NCBI RefSeq assembly: GCF_029867415.1
Contig: NC_081184.1
Coordinates: 76,544,364 to 76,608,363 of the forward strand
Origin: Vicia villosa
Taxonomy: Eukaryota > Streptophyta > Magnoliopsida > Fabales > Fabaceae
Reading direction: 5' to 3'
Length of the DNA: 64,000 nucleotides
Of this stretch, positions 11,813 through 22,796 are shown one piece after another. Position numbers and translations under genes: made by a program. Position 1 is the stretch's first letter. Each line of letters begins with the position of its first letter. The notes under the pieces are model-generated. The model saw nothing but the letters and a program-made list of their open reading frames with translations, was not told where the DNA came from and did no database searches.

Positions 11813-12052
11813 CACCAAAAAACATTATTTTCCCTAGTTAGTTCCCCGAACTACATTAAGCTCTGACTTCCACTAGGGATATGTAGGCATGAGGTTCACA
11901 AGGAATCTCAGCGAGCTAATAAAATACCAAAAATAGTCAGTCAGTCTGTCTGTCTGTCTTTTCAAATCAATTCAATTCCTTCTCCTAACACAAAGGAGAA
12001 ACTTTCCCAATCATTAGCAGCAAACACAATCACAATGACACAGAGAAGGTTC

Positions 12053-12101
12053 CTGTAGAGTACTACAGATATGTAGGGTGTTTAAACACTTCCCTATGTA
12101 T
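12053..12101 (+). other. Tandem U5 hairpins, copy B
   Basis: Stem 12053-12058/12063-12068 (CTGTAG/CTACAG) closes an AGTA loop. It is followed without a gap by a 10-bp stem 12069-12078/12092-12101 with two G-U pairs and a 13-base loop containing the palindrome GTTTAAAC. Copy C has the same arrangement with different stem bases. Confidence 0.7.
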
Positions 12102-12360
12102 AACCGACCTCCCGGACTCCAGAATTTCTAGTCTAGATGAAATCCCCACACTTAGCAAACTCCTAGGGTTTAGTTGAGATCTTTTTTCCCCTTTCCTACT
12201 CGTAGGACAATAAGAAAGTTCGTGTGATATCGTAGGAAGAACTGAAATAAAATTCATCCCGCCACGGGCGCATTCTCCTTCCAAATTTCGCGTGAAGGGT
12301 CTAGCGTGTCGTCCTCCCAAGTGAAACGGGGAGGTAAAAGAAAACGACACCACAGAAAAA

Positions 12361-12380
12361 TGGCGACTCTGCTGGGGATA
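12361..12380 (+). promoter_or_regulatory. Primer binding site, copy B
   Basis: TGGCGACTCTGCTGGGGAT lies six bases after the LTR end. Ogre elements are known to use tRNA-Arg, and this word is of that type; the tRNA 3' end itself is not in the window, so the primer identity comes from family knowledge. Confidence 0.8.
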
Positions 12381-13173
12381 TAAGTGTTAAAAACCTTGGT
12401 TTTTCATCCAAACCAATGGTTGACCTGTTGCTGGTCCAGCCCCAATGAGGAATTAGGGATGCCAAATTCCCCCTCAATCAAGAGAGGTCCTGCCTAACCT
12501 CTGTGTCATTTCATGTGATTGTTGCATATATATTTGTTTATTTTTGTTTATTCTGTATCGGGAAAGGGCTTGATTCCCCCTTGTGGTGAGAAATCCTATA
12601 CCCGGATTTGAGTGCAACATAAGATAGGATGGAGGATGTCTTCCCGGTGAAGGCCCTCTAATCTTGGTTCACAATTCTACTCTTGGGATTTGCCTGGCTG
12701 GTTGTGATTAACTGCGCCAATGCATTCCGAGACTGATTTGTACCAGGAGGACCTAGAAACACATTAACCCCACTTAAAGCCTTTTTTAGGACGTAGAGCG
12801 GTGATTACGGAAGTAATTGTCACGCAGATACTACACTCAGAGAAAACTCTCTTATAGATACCAATCAACGTATCTTTAAGGTTGAGCAAAAACTCTGAGA
12901 TCCCTAGAACCCGTTCTACAGGTACAAAAATCCTTAACCTTAGTTTACCATTGGGGCGGGGATTGCATTTTGACTTCATGACCACTATACCCTTCAACGC
13001 CATGTTTGTTTAAAACTCTTGTGTGTGCATTCATGCATTCATGCATCATTCATTAATAAACAACTAAAAACAAAAAGAGTCTTTTTCGAGTCGTTTTTCA
13101 AGGAAACTAAATAACGAACGTTTTGAACTTCATATAAAGAGAGAGACGGAGAAAGGACTTAAGGATCTATATT
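12381..13173 (+). other. 5' UTR of copy B
   Basis: Between the PBS and ORF1 no gene is seen. The one structured feature is a bulged hairpin 12621-12665 around the fifth TTCCCGGTGAA copy, with arms AAGAT/ATCTT and GAGG/CCTC. Confidence 0.6.
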
Positions 13174-14610
13174 ATGGATTACGGAAGAAAGAGAGCTAGG
13201 AAATACACCTTCAAGATTCCCCAGGTCGAGGAACTGGGAAAGCTCGGAAAACTGGTGGTCAACCCCCAGGCTTTCAAGGAGAAGTATGGAAAACTTCTGC
13301 CTTTGCTCAATACCAACATGGTGGATGGAATCCTTCCCACCTTGGTACAGTTTTACGATCCGACGTATCACTGTTTCACCTTTCCAGATTATCAGCTCAT
13401 GCCTACGTTAGAGGAGTACTCTCGTCTGATTGGAATACCCGTGTACGCGCAAGATCCGTACTCCGGTTTGGAAAAGAATCCTGACGACATTATCATTGCT
13501 GCAACTACTCCTTTGAACGTAGTCGACATCAGAACTCATATGGTGAGTAGAGGAGGAATTCAAGGATTGCCCTCTAAATTCCTGTTTGATCAAGCTCGGT
13601 ACTTCGTCAGCATCCAAGATATGAGCGCTTTTGAGGAAGTCTTGGCTTTGCTTATCTACGGATTGTTTTTGTTTCCTAACATTAACGATTTCGTCGACAT
13701 CAACGCAATTAAGATCTTCTTAATTGGAAATCTAGTTCCAACCTTGCTTGCGGATGCTTATCACTCTGTGCATTCAAGAAACCTGCAGCGAGGAGGATTA
13801 ATCACATGCTGCGTACCGTTGTTATACGAATGGTTCGTTTCACACCTGCCGAAGTCTAGCACTTTCTGGAACATGAGGGATGGCCTTTACTGGTCACAGA
13901 AAATCATGTCTCTCACTCATACAGACATTGATTGGTGTAGTCCTGACAACGACGAAACCAAGATCATCTTCAGTTGCGGAAGTTTTCCCAATATACCCCT
14001 TATTGGAACTAAGGGAGGAATCAGTTACAATCCAGCTTTAGCCCGTCGTCAATACGGCTATCCCATAAAAAACATTCCAAGTAACATCCAATTGGAAGGT
14101 CTGTTCTTCAAGAACATCGACGATCATGGCAACATGCTGAAGAAGGAAATTGTCCAAGCCTGGCGTCTTGTTCACAGCAAAGGGAGAAGATTGTTAGGAA
14201 AACATCTTTGCGTCTCCCTGGATCCTTACCTTCAATGGGTACGCGTCAGGGCATTCAAGCTCAGGATGCCATATCAACATCAAGAACCTATTCCCCTAAG
14301 GGAACCAATTTACCTTTTCTCCATCGACGTTGAAAAACTGCAAGCGGCATTAAACAAAGTATGCCAAGAAAGAAATGCTTGGAGGAACAAGTATCGAATC
14401 GTCAACACAGAAAACGTTGAGATTCAAAACATCCTAAGAAGGAAGGATGAGTTACTTGAAGTACTCGATCGACAAGTGACACAATCGTCACTTTCTCATC
14501 ATATCCCTCCTGCTTCTTGGATCATCGATCAGCTCACGTCAGAGAACGCTCAGCTCAAGAAACAGAAGAAGATGTTAGAACGTGAAGTCGGCTCATCATC
14601 AAAGTTTTAG
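13174..14610 (+). CDS. Ogre ORF1 protein, function unknown
   Basis: A 478-residue open frame between the PBS and gag, the position of the extra ORF that defines Ogre elements. Its first 30 residues are basic. Residues about 58-88 carry V-x-F-Y-D, F-x-F-P and P-T-L-E-E with a following L-I-G-I, the same spaced motif as the PMD protein at 61794. The middle is globular (R-G-G-I-Q-G-L and P-L-L-Y-E-W-F segments). Residues about 385-475 are charged and heptad-like (KLQAALNKVCQERN, LRRKDELLEVL), a probable coiled coil. The copy C homologue (40186-41694) has the same plan. No catalytic motif is recognised. It may act with Gag or the RNA, but that is a guess. Confidence 0.85.
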   Translation: MDYGRKRARKYTFKIPQVEELGKLGKLVVNPQAFKEKYGKLLPLLNTNMVDGILPTLVQFYDPTYHCFTFPDYQLMPTLEEYSRLIGIPVYAQDPYSGLEKNPDDIIIAATTPLNVVDIRTHMVSRGGIQGLPSKFLFDQARYFVSIQDMSAFEEVLALLIYGLFLFPNINDFVDINAIKIFLIGNLVPTLLADAYHSVHSRNLQRGGLITCCVPLLYEWFVSHLPKSSTFWNMRDGLYWSQKIMSLTHTDIDWCSPDNDETKIIFSCGSFPNIPLIGTKGGISYNPALARRQYGYPIKNIPSNIQLEGLFFKNIDDHGNMLKKEIVQAWRLVHSKGRRLLGKHLCVSLDPYLQWVRVRAFKLRMPYQHQEPIPLREPIYLFSIDVEKLQAALNKVCQERNAWRNKYRIVNTENVEIQNILRRKDELLEVLDRQVTQSSLSHHIPPASWIIDQLTSENAQLKKQKKMLEREVGSSSKF

Positions 14611-14899
14611 AGTCCTTTCTCTCAGTTTCTCTGTATTTCCATTTTTTAAGTGTGTAAAAACGGCGTTTTCGCTTAATTAATAAAAGTTTGATGTTTCATA
14701 ACGTAATTATGGTGTTTCCTTGAAAAATAATAACTTAATTGCATATCATGCATCGCTTTAGTTGTACGCACTGACACGAGAATTGTCGCGGATCTAATAG
14801 TCACTTTCCTTTCTCCAGAAAGAGAGGAGGAGAAGGAGGTGAACCAAGACTTTCAAGCTGTCTCATCCATACAACACTCGTTCAAGTCGCAAGAAAAGA

Positions 14900-17800
14900 A
14901 TGGAAGACTTTGAGCAAGAGAATGAAGAACTCAGAGAAGAGATTAATACTCTCAAAGGTACTGTTGAAAGACTCAATAGTATGGTAGAAGCCCTGGTAGT
15001 TGCGCAGAATCGACCAACGCCAGAAGAACCACAAAGGACTGTGGTTTCCGAGATTGTTTCTACTCCTATTCCTTAGTATACCATGCCGCCTGATCGACCT
15101 TGGGGCATGCCGTATAACTTTACTCCAGAAGGGTACATACCTCCAGCTTCTGAAGCTCCAAAAGTCACCATGGATATGCGTCCACCGGAGGGTTACAAAC
15201 CTCTGGAAATTGAAGTTCCAAGAGCAACGGCAATGAGTTTCGCACAACAGAATGCTGAGATTCCAAGATCTGCTGTCATGGCTTCTCCACAGCCCATTAT
15301 GCATACCTTTCCCCCGCAGGGCGGACAAGTATATCATCACGCTCCAAGTGAGGATGCTGGCGTGTATGAAAGATTGGACGAGTTCCAGGAACAGTTTCTG
15401 CAAATGCAGAAGTAACTCAAGACTCTCCGAGGACAAGATCTATTTGGAAAGAATGCTGCAGACCTCTGTTTGGTTCCAAATGTTAAGATTCCTCACAAAT
15501 TCAAAGTACCAGAATTCGAGAAGTACAAAGGGAATTCATGCCCACAAAGTCATCTTGTGATGTACGCTCGAAGAATGTCAACTCAGACTGATAATCAACA
15601 ATTGCTCATTCATTATTTTCAAGACAGCCTGACTGGTGCTGCACTCAAATGGTACATGAACTTGGACAGTTCAGAGATTCGTACTTTTCGAGACCTCGGA
15701 GAGGCCTTCGTCAAACAGTATAAGTACAATCTGGATATGGCTCCCGACAGAGATCAACTTCGGGCCATGACTCAAAAGGATAGAGAAAGCTTCAAGGAAT
15801 ACGCCCAGAGATGGCGTGAAGTTGCTGCTCAAATTTGTCCACCACTTGAAGAGAAAGAAATGACAAAAATCTATCTCAAAACTTTAAGTCCATTTTACTA
15901 CGGACGAATGGTTGCAAGTGCACCAAGTGACTTTACCGAGATGGTAAACATGGGTGTGCGTTTAGAAGAAGCAGTTCGGGAAGGACGCTTGAACAAAGAA
16001 CCAGAATCTTCTGTTTCTCAGCACCAGCTTATCAACCTCAGGTCTCGCAACAACAAATTCAACAAAGGTCGCAGCAACCTCAGCAGCAGGTTCGACCTCC
16101 AAATTACAACAATCGGGCTCCAAGGTATCCTGCCTTTGACCCCGTACCAATGCCGTATGCAGAATTGTTTCCAACATTACTGGCAAAAGGACTCATTCAG
16201 ACGAGGAGTCCTCCAAATCCTACAAACAGTTCCTCACCATGGTATAAGGCTGACCAATCTTGTCCCTATCATCAGGGGGCACCAGGTCACAATATTGAGA
16301 ACTGTTTCTCTTTCAAGATTGACGTCCAACGATTAGTGAAGAGCGGAATGCTATCCTTCAAAGATACTAATCCAAACGTCCAAGCAAATCCTTTGCCGCA
16401 GCATAAAGAAGCTTCAGTAAATCTGATAGACCAAAACCCCAATGTCATTCAAATCTACGACATTCGTCAGATAGGGGAAAATCTTGTCAGGATGCACGCT
16501 AGACAAGCTGGGTACGGTCATGTACCACCTCACAACTACTTCACATGTGAAATTTGTCCAAAGAATAATCAAGGATGTGCCGTAGTTCAAGCTGCATTAC
16601 AAGAACAAATGGACTTAGGATGGATTCAACATATCCGAGTCAGAACTGAACATGACATCAACATGGTTCAAGGATGTCCAGGAGAATACAAAATCTACAA
16701 AGTTGAAGACCTTGAAGGATCGGTAGTCAGGTTCCACAAAATCTTAAATGGACTTGCCTACTTTGGAACTGATTTCCACGCTTACAGTAGATGCAAAATC
16801 TGTCGAAGAAATTCACGAGGATGTTTGCGTGTTCGCAACGACATTCAAAAGCTGATGGATGACAATACCATTACTGTTCTTGCCAACAGAGAAGATGATG
16901 AAGTCTTTACCATATCTCCTCAAATTAATCAAGTTGAACCTATGCAAGTTAAGTATGATAGCAGGAAGACAGCAGTTGCTCCACTAGTCATCTACTTACC
17001 AGGTCCTGTACCGTATGAGTCCAGCAAGGCTATACCATACAAGTACAATGCTACATTCATTGAAAATGGTAAGGAAATACCATTACCGTCTGTTGTCAAC
17101 ACTGCTGATGTTAGTCGAGTCACCAGAAGTGGACGAGTCTTGAATAGAGCAACAGAAAATGTGGAGAAACCTTCGGAGGAAGTACCACATAGGCAAGACA
17201 ATCATCCGACCAATGCTGTTCAAGCAAAAGAAAATGATGAGATCTTGAAGTTAATCCAGAGGAGTGAATACAACATTGTAGATCAATTACTACATACTCC
17301 GTCTAGGATTTCTGTTCTTTCCCTGCTATTGAGTTCTGAAGCTCATAGGGAAGCTCTACAGAAAGTTTTGGAACAAGCTTTCGTAGAACCAAGTGTTACA
17401 ATAAGCCAATTCAACAACATCGTTGCCAACATCTCCGCCGGAACTAACCTAAGTTTTTGTGACGGAGATCTTCCTGAAGAAGGAGTAGACCATAATCTTC
17501 CACTTCACATCTCAGTTGGCTGCATGGGTGATACACTCACAGGAGTCCTAATAGACAATGGATCCTCTCTCAACGTCATGCCTAAATCAACATTGTCAAG
17601 ATTATCTTTAGAAGATTACCCTCTAAGAAAAAGTCATGTCATCGTCAAAGCATTTGATGGATCAAGAAAGTCAGTTTTCGGAGAAGTGGATCTTCCCATA
17701 ACTATTGGACCTCAGACGTTCAAAATCACGTTCCAGGTTATGGACATTCCAGCACAATACAGTTGTTTGCTAGGTCGCCCATGGATTCATGAGGCTGGGG

Positions 17801-18987
17801 CAATTACTTCAACACTTCATCAGAAACTGAAGTTCATAAGAAATGAAAAATTGGTAACCGTATGTGGAGAACGAGCTCTGATCGTCAGCAACCTGTCATC
17901 ATTCTCCGACATAGAACCAAAAGAAGTTGTTGGAACTAAATTCCAAGCACTTTCCTTGGACAAAGGAAAGGAGAAAGCAGCGTCTATCTCTTCATACAAA
18001 GATGCAATCCAAGTTGTAAAGGATGGCACTACCAGTGGTTGGGGTCACCTTAATATTCCTACCAACAACAAGAACAGAACATGAATTGGATTCTTTCCGA
18101 CATCATCAAGAGCTATCCCAGGGATTGAGGCAGTTCTTCCAATTCAAGAAACTTTCTGCAGTGGAGGTTTTCTTCAACCTGTTCAACAAACAGTCAATAC
18201 CATCAGTACGGAAAACACCGATGAAGAGGAATGGTTATCCTATCTTAACAGAGCAGGATACATCTCCCTACCAGAGTCTGAATCACCTTGCTGTTATCCG
18301 ACTAAAGGATCTGAAAGTAAGACTCAACCAAGCAGTGATGAAGTTACTGACAGCTTCACCACCAGAAGTCATGGTTCATCAGAAGAAGTTCCTCCTATCC
18401 CCGAAGAGACTTGGGATACATTAGGAGAACCAAGCGGAAAATTCGACTACATGGTGAAATACTCCGCTCCTGAAAGTTCAAGAATCTCTCTTGAAGACAT
18501 TGTTCCAACTGGATGGAACATTGATTATGAGTACCTCTCTCAGCCAAAAGAGATGTATAACCCTTGCTATTCATCATCATCGACTGGTGAAATCATCATT
18601 GAGGATTATATCCCCAAGTCACCTTCCGAGGCTACAGATCTAGAGTTCACATATCTAGTCAATGCCATCTTGGGAGAAGAGCAAGACCAAAATACAGAAG
18701 AGGACGATCTCGAAAGTGTCTCCGACAACGAGTCTCTCCATTCAGAAGATTGGAAGTTTCCTCAAAAGAAAAACCGACATACTCCACTTGGAAATGGGTA
18801 TGTTCACACTGCTCAGTCTGCTGAAGTAGAAGAAGATCGTCTGAGTGTTGCAAAGACAGTGGTTGGTAAATCAAGACCTACCACAGGCCAGCTTAAGCCT
18901 AAGGTTCCAGATTACTTAGTGCACAATGGGGTTCGCCACTACTGGACAGCTGTTGAAGTTTCAACTGTTGTTCGCACTCCTAAGTAG
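14900..18987 (+). pseudogene. Ogre gag-pro, broken by three stops and a frameshift
   Basis: Homologous along its length to the intact gag-pro of copy C. It opens with a heptad-like segment (MEDFEQENEELREE), then the capsid-like Gag domain (LIHYFQDSLTGAALKWY to FKEYAQRWREVAAQ), a C-x2-H-x5-H-x4-C zinc-like motif (CPYHQGAPGHNIENC), and an aspartic protease region ending LLGRPWIHEAGA. In-frame stops occur at 15074, 15413 and 18082, and the frame shifts by one near 16010-16020. The protease active site reads DNGS, where copy C has the usual DTGS. Frame homology extends a little upstream of the ATG at 14900 (KLSHPYNTR), so the true start is uncertain. The 14611-14899 spacer holds nothing else. The product cannot be made from this copy as it stands. 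Confidence 0.9.
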
Positions 18988-19310
18988 GAACTTTCACCGT
19001 TATTTTGTCCTCTCACCATAGCCCAGGGTGAAGAGATGTTTCATAGGGCTTTGCATTTTACTATTTTTTAGTTAAATGTCCCTCTTTGCTTCGCCCAAAG
19101 CAATAGAGTTTTGTTTTATAGGGTCTTTGTTTCAAGAAATGATTGTCCATAAATAAAAATGTCATTCTGTTCCTTCGTTTAGTTTTCCCTTTTCTTTTTT
19201 CGGAAATTGGTAATCTTAAAAAACACCCTTAAAAAACATCAAATATTCCATTAACTGCATACACCGAGTCTTCCCTCGTTGTCTAAATAAAACTTATCAC
19301 ACATATGCAG
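18984..19310 (+). other. Intron between pro and RT, copy B (327 bp)
   Basis: Donor AA|GTAGGA at 18984 and acceptor CATATGCAG at 19302-19310. Splicing joins phase 2 to phase 2 and keeps a lysine codon across the junction (AA + A), then continues into LI and the pol frame. The unspliced frame meets TAG immediately after the donor. Intron removal at this place is known for Ogre elements. Confidence 0.75.
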
Positions 19311-22300
19311 ATTAATCATAAAATACCCCGTTGAAACGTGCGACCGTATGACTTCTCCAAGCTTTGAGTTTCCTGTATTCGAGGCAGAGGAAGAAGAAGA
19401 CGAAGAAATATCAAAGGAAATTTCACGATTACTTCAACTAAAGGAAGAGGCCATTCAGCCATACAATGAGCCTCTAGAGATCATTAACCTTGGTTCCGAT
19501 GGAAACAGAAGAGAGGTTAAGATTGGAGCTTCGCTCAGTTCAGAAATCAGAGAAAGTTTGATACAGCTGCTCAAAGAATTCTCAGATGTCTTCGCTTGGT
19601 CTTATCAAGATATGCCAGGGTTAGATACCAGTATAGTGGAGCATCACTTGCCATTAAAAGCAGAATGCCATCCGGTCAAGCAAAAATTAAGAAGAACTCA
19701 TCCGGAGATGGCCATGAAAATCAAAGAGGAAGTTCAAAAGCAGATCAACGCAGGTTTCCTCGTCACTTCAGAATACCCTCAGTGGTTAGCTAACATTGTT
19801 CCCGTTCCTAAGAAAGACGGAAAAGTCCGCATGTGCGTCGACTACAGAGATTTGAACAAAGCTAGCCCTAAGGATGATTTTCCTTTACCACATATTGATA
19901 TGTTGGTAGACAGTACAGCAAAATCCAAAGTTTTCTCGTTCATGGACGGATTTTCAGGATACAACCAAATCAAAATGGCACCTGAAGACATGGAAAAAAC
20001 AGCTTTCATCACCCCCTGGGGCACGTTCTGCTACCGTGTTATGCCTTTTGGAATAAAGAACGCAGGGGCAACTTATCAAAGGGCCATGACTACGCTTTTC
20101 CACGACATGATGCATAAGGAAGTGGAAGTCTACGTGGACGACATGATTGCCAAATCAGAAAATGAAGAAGATCACATACAGAATCTGACAAAGTTATTTC
20201 AACGCTTACGGAAGTTTCAGCTTCGCCTGAACCCCAACAAGTGTACCTTTGGTGTCTACTCAGGAAAACTCCTTGGTTTCATTGTCAGCAAACGAGGAAT
20301 TGGAGTGGATCCAGACAAAGTCAAGGCAATTCAAGAAATGCCTTCACCCAGAACCGAGAAACAAGTTAGAGGATTTCTTGGACGTCTGAATTACATCTCG
20401 AGATTCATATATCTCATGACTGCAACTTGTGCTCCTATTTTCAAACTTCTACGGAAAAATCAAAGTTGCGTCTGGACAGACGATTGTCAGAAAGCGTTCG
20501 ACAACATTAAGGAATATCTGCTCGAACCACCCATCTTGTCTCCTCCAGTGGAAGGAAGACCTTTGATAATGTACCTAACCGTCTTAGAAGACTCCATGGG
20601 TTGTGTCCTTGGAAAGCAAGACGAGACAATGAGAAAAGAGCATGCCATCTACTACCGGAGCAAGAAATTCACTGACTGTGAATCCCGCTACTCCATGCTC
20701 GAGAAGACGTGTTGTGCTTTGGCCTGGGCTGCCAAGCGTCTCCGCCAGTACATGATTCGACATACTACTTGTTTGATCTCTCATATGAATCCAATCAAGT
20801 ACATCTTTGAGAAGCCTGCCTTAACCGGGAGAATTGCCCGATGGCAGATGTTGTTATCAGAATATGACATTGAGTATCACGCACAGAAAGCCGTGAAAGG
20901 AAGCATTCTAGCTGAGCACCTGGCTCACCACCCACTCAATGGTCATGAATCAACCAGTTTCGATTTTCCGGACGAGGACGTCATGTACCTCAAGATGAAA
21001 GATTACGACAAGCCACTACCAGACGAAGGACCTGAGATAGGATCCCAGTGGGGCTTGATCTTTGACGGAGCTGTCAATGCTTATGGACGAGGAATTGGGG
21101 CAATCATTGTTACACCTCAGGGTACCCATATTCCATTTACTGCCAGATTAACTTTCAAATGCACAAACAATGAGGCCGAATATGAAGCTTGCATCATGGG
21201 TCTCGAAGAAGCCATGGATCTAAGAATCAAACACTTGGATGTATACGGAGATTCTGCTTTGGTCATCAATCAAATCAAAGGAGAATGGGAAACACGCCAA
21301 CCAGGGCTAATTCCTTACAAAGACTACGCGAGAAGATTATTACCATTCTTCGACAGGGTAGATTTTCATCACATTCCTCGTGAAGAAAATAATTTGGCTG
21401 ATGCATTAGCCACACTCTCTTCCATGATTAGGATAAATCATTGGAATGACATTCCTCGGATCGATGTTATGCGCCTGGATAGGCCCGCTCATGTGTTCAC
21501 AGTAGAAGCAATCATCGACGACAAACCGTGGTATCACGACATCAAGAACTTTCTTCAAAAGCAAGAGTACCCTCTTGGAGCATCAAAGAAAGATAGAAAG
21601 ACTTTGAGAAAGTTAGCTTGTAGATTCTTCCTGAATGAAGATGTTCTGTACAAGAGAAACTTCGACATGGTTCTGCTCAGATGCGTTGACAGAAAAGAAG
21701 CAGAAATACTCATGAGAGAAATACATGAAGGTTCCTTTGGTACTCACACCAATGGACATACCATGACAAGGAAAATACTGAGAGCAGGATATTATTGGCT
21801 GACAATGGAGTCAGATTGCTACCAGTACGCAAAGAGGTGTCACAAATGCCAGATCTACGCCGATAGAATTCATGTGCCACCATCTCTTCTCAACATACTC
21901 TCTTCCCCTTGGCCTTTCTCCATGTGGGGAATCGACATGATTGGAATGATCGAACCAAAAGCGTCCAACGGACATCGCTTCATCTTGGTAGCCATAGACT
22001 ATTTCACCAAATGGGTTGAAGCAGCTTCATATGCAAACGTTACAAGACAAGTTGTCGTCAGGTTTATCAAGAATCACATCATCTGTCGCTATGGCATTCC
22101 TAGCAAGATAATCACTGACAATGGGTCAAATTTGAATAACAAAATGATGAAGGAGCTTTGTGAAGAATTCAAGATCGAACATCACAACTCATCTCCTTAC
22201 AGACCAAAGATGAATGGAGCTGTAGAAGCAGCTAACAAAAACATCAAGAAAATCATTCAGAAGATGGTCATCACTTACAAGGATTGGCATGAAATGCTCC

Positions 22301-22776
22301 CGTATGCTCTTCATGGTTACCGTACATCAGTACGTACTTCGACTGGAGCAACTCCTTTCTCCCTTGTATATGGCATGGAGGCAGTCCTACCTATAGAGGT
22401 TGAGATTCCATCAATGAGAGTCTTGATGGAAGCAAAATTAACAGAAGCCGAGTGGTGTCAAAGCAGATTCGATGAACTGAACTTAATCGAAGAAAAGCGC
22501 ATGACAGCCTTATGCCACGGACAGCTATATCAACAAAGAATGAAGAAAGCTTTCGACAAAAAGGCTCGACCTCGCACAATCAAAGAAGGCAACCTTGTAC
22601 TCAAAAAGATTCAATCTTTTCTCACAGATTCGAGAGGGAAATGGACTCCCAATTATGACGGCCCCTACGTGGTCAAGAGAGCTTTCTCAGGAGGAGCCTT
22701 AATACTCACGACTATGGATGGAGAAGAATTCACCCGTCCTGTGAACGTCGACGCAGTCAAGAAATACTTCGCCTAA
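19311..22776 (+). CDS. Ogre pol: reverse transcriptase, RNase H, integrase
   Basis: An open frame of 1142 residues from the ATG at 19348; the spliced exon starts at 19311. Numbering from 19348: RT with the YVDD catalytic motif at 262-265; a connection-type RNase H whose usual D-A-S is replaced (YLTVLEDS); a second RNase H starting LIFDGA with D573, an E in EAEYEA, D in VYGDSA and D in NLADAL, the archaeal-like RNase H of the Tat lineage; an integrase zinc segment (H-H then CHKC); and an integrase core with D863, D924 and E960, which gives the expected 35-residue D-E spacing. All catalytic residues are present, so the enzyme could be active. It would be expressed as a Gag-Pro-Pol fusion after splicing, but the gag-pro part of this copy is broken. 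Confidence 0.93.
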
Positions 22777-22796
22777 ATAAACAAAAGAACAGCTCG

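Larger units (their letters stand above)
6228..12354 (+). repeat. 5' LTR of Ogre copy B (6127 bp)
   Basis: It begins TGTCATACCC and ends CACCACA six bases before the PBS, giving TG...CA ends. U3 runs to a TATA box at 7768-7776. The rest (R-U5, about 4.5 kb) contains two tRNA-like units, a run of hairpin families between 9517 and 11812, and two tandem hairpins near its end. No protein-coding gene is supported in it. Confidence 0.93.
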
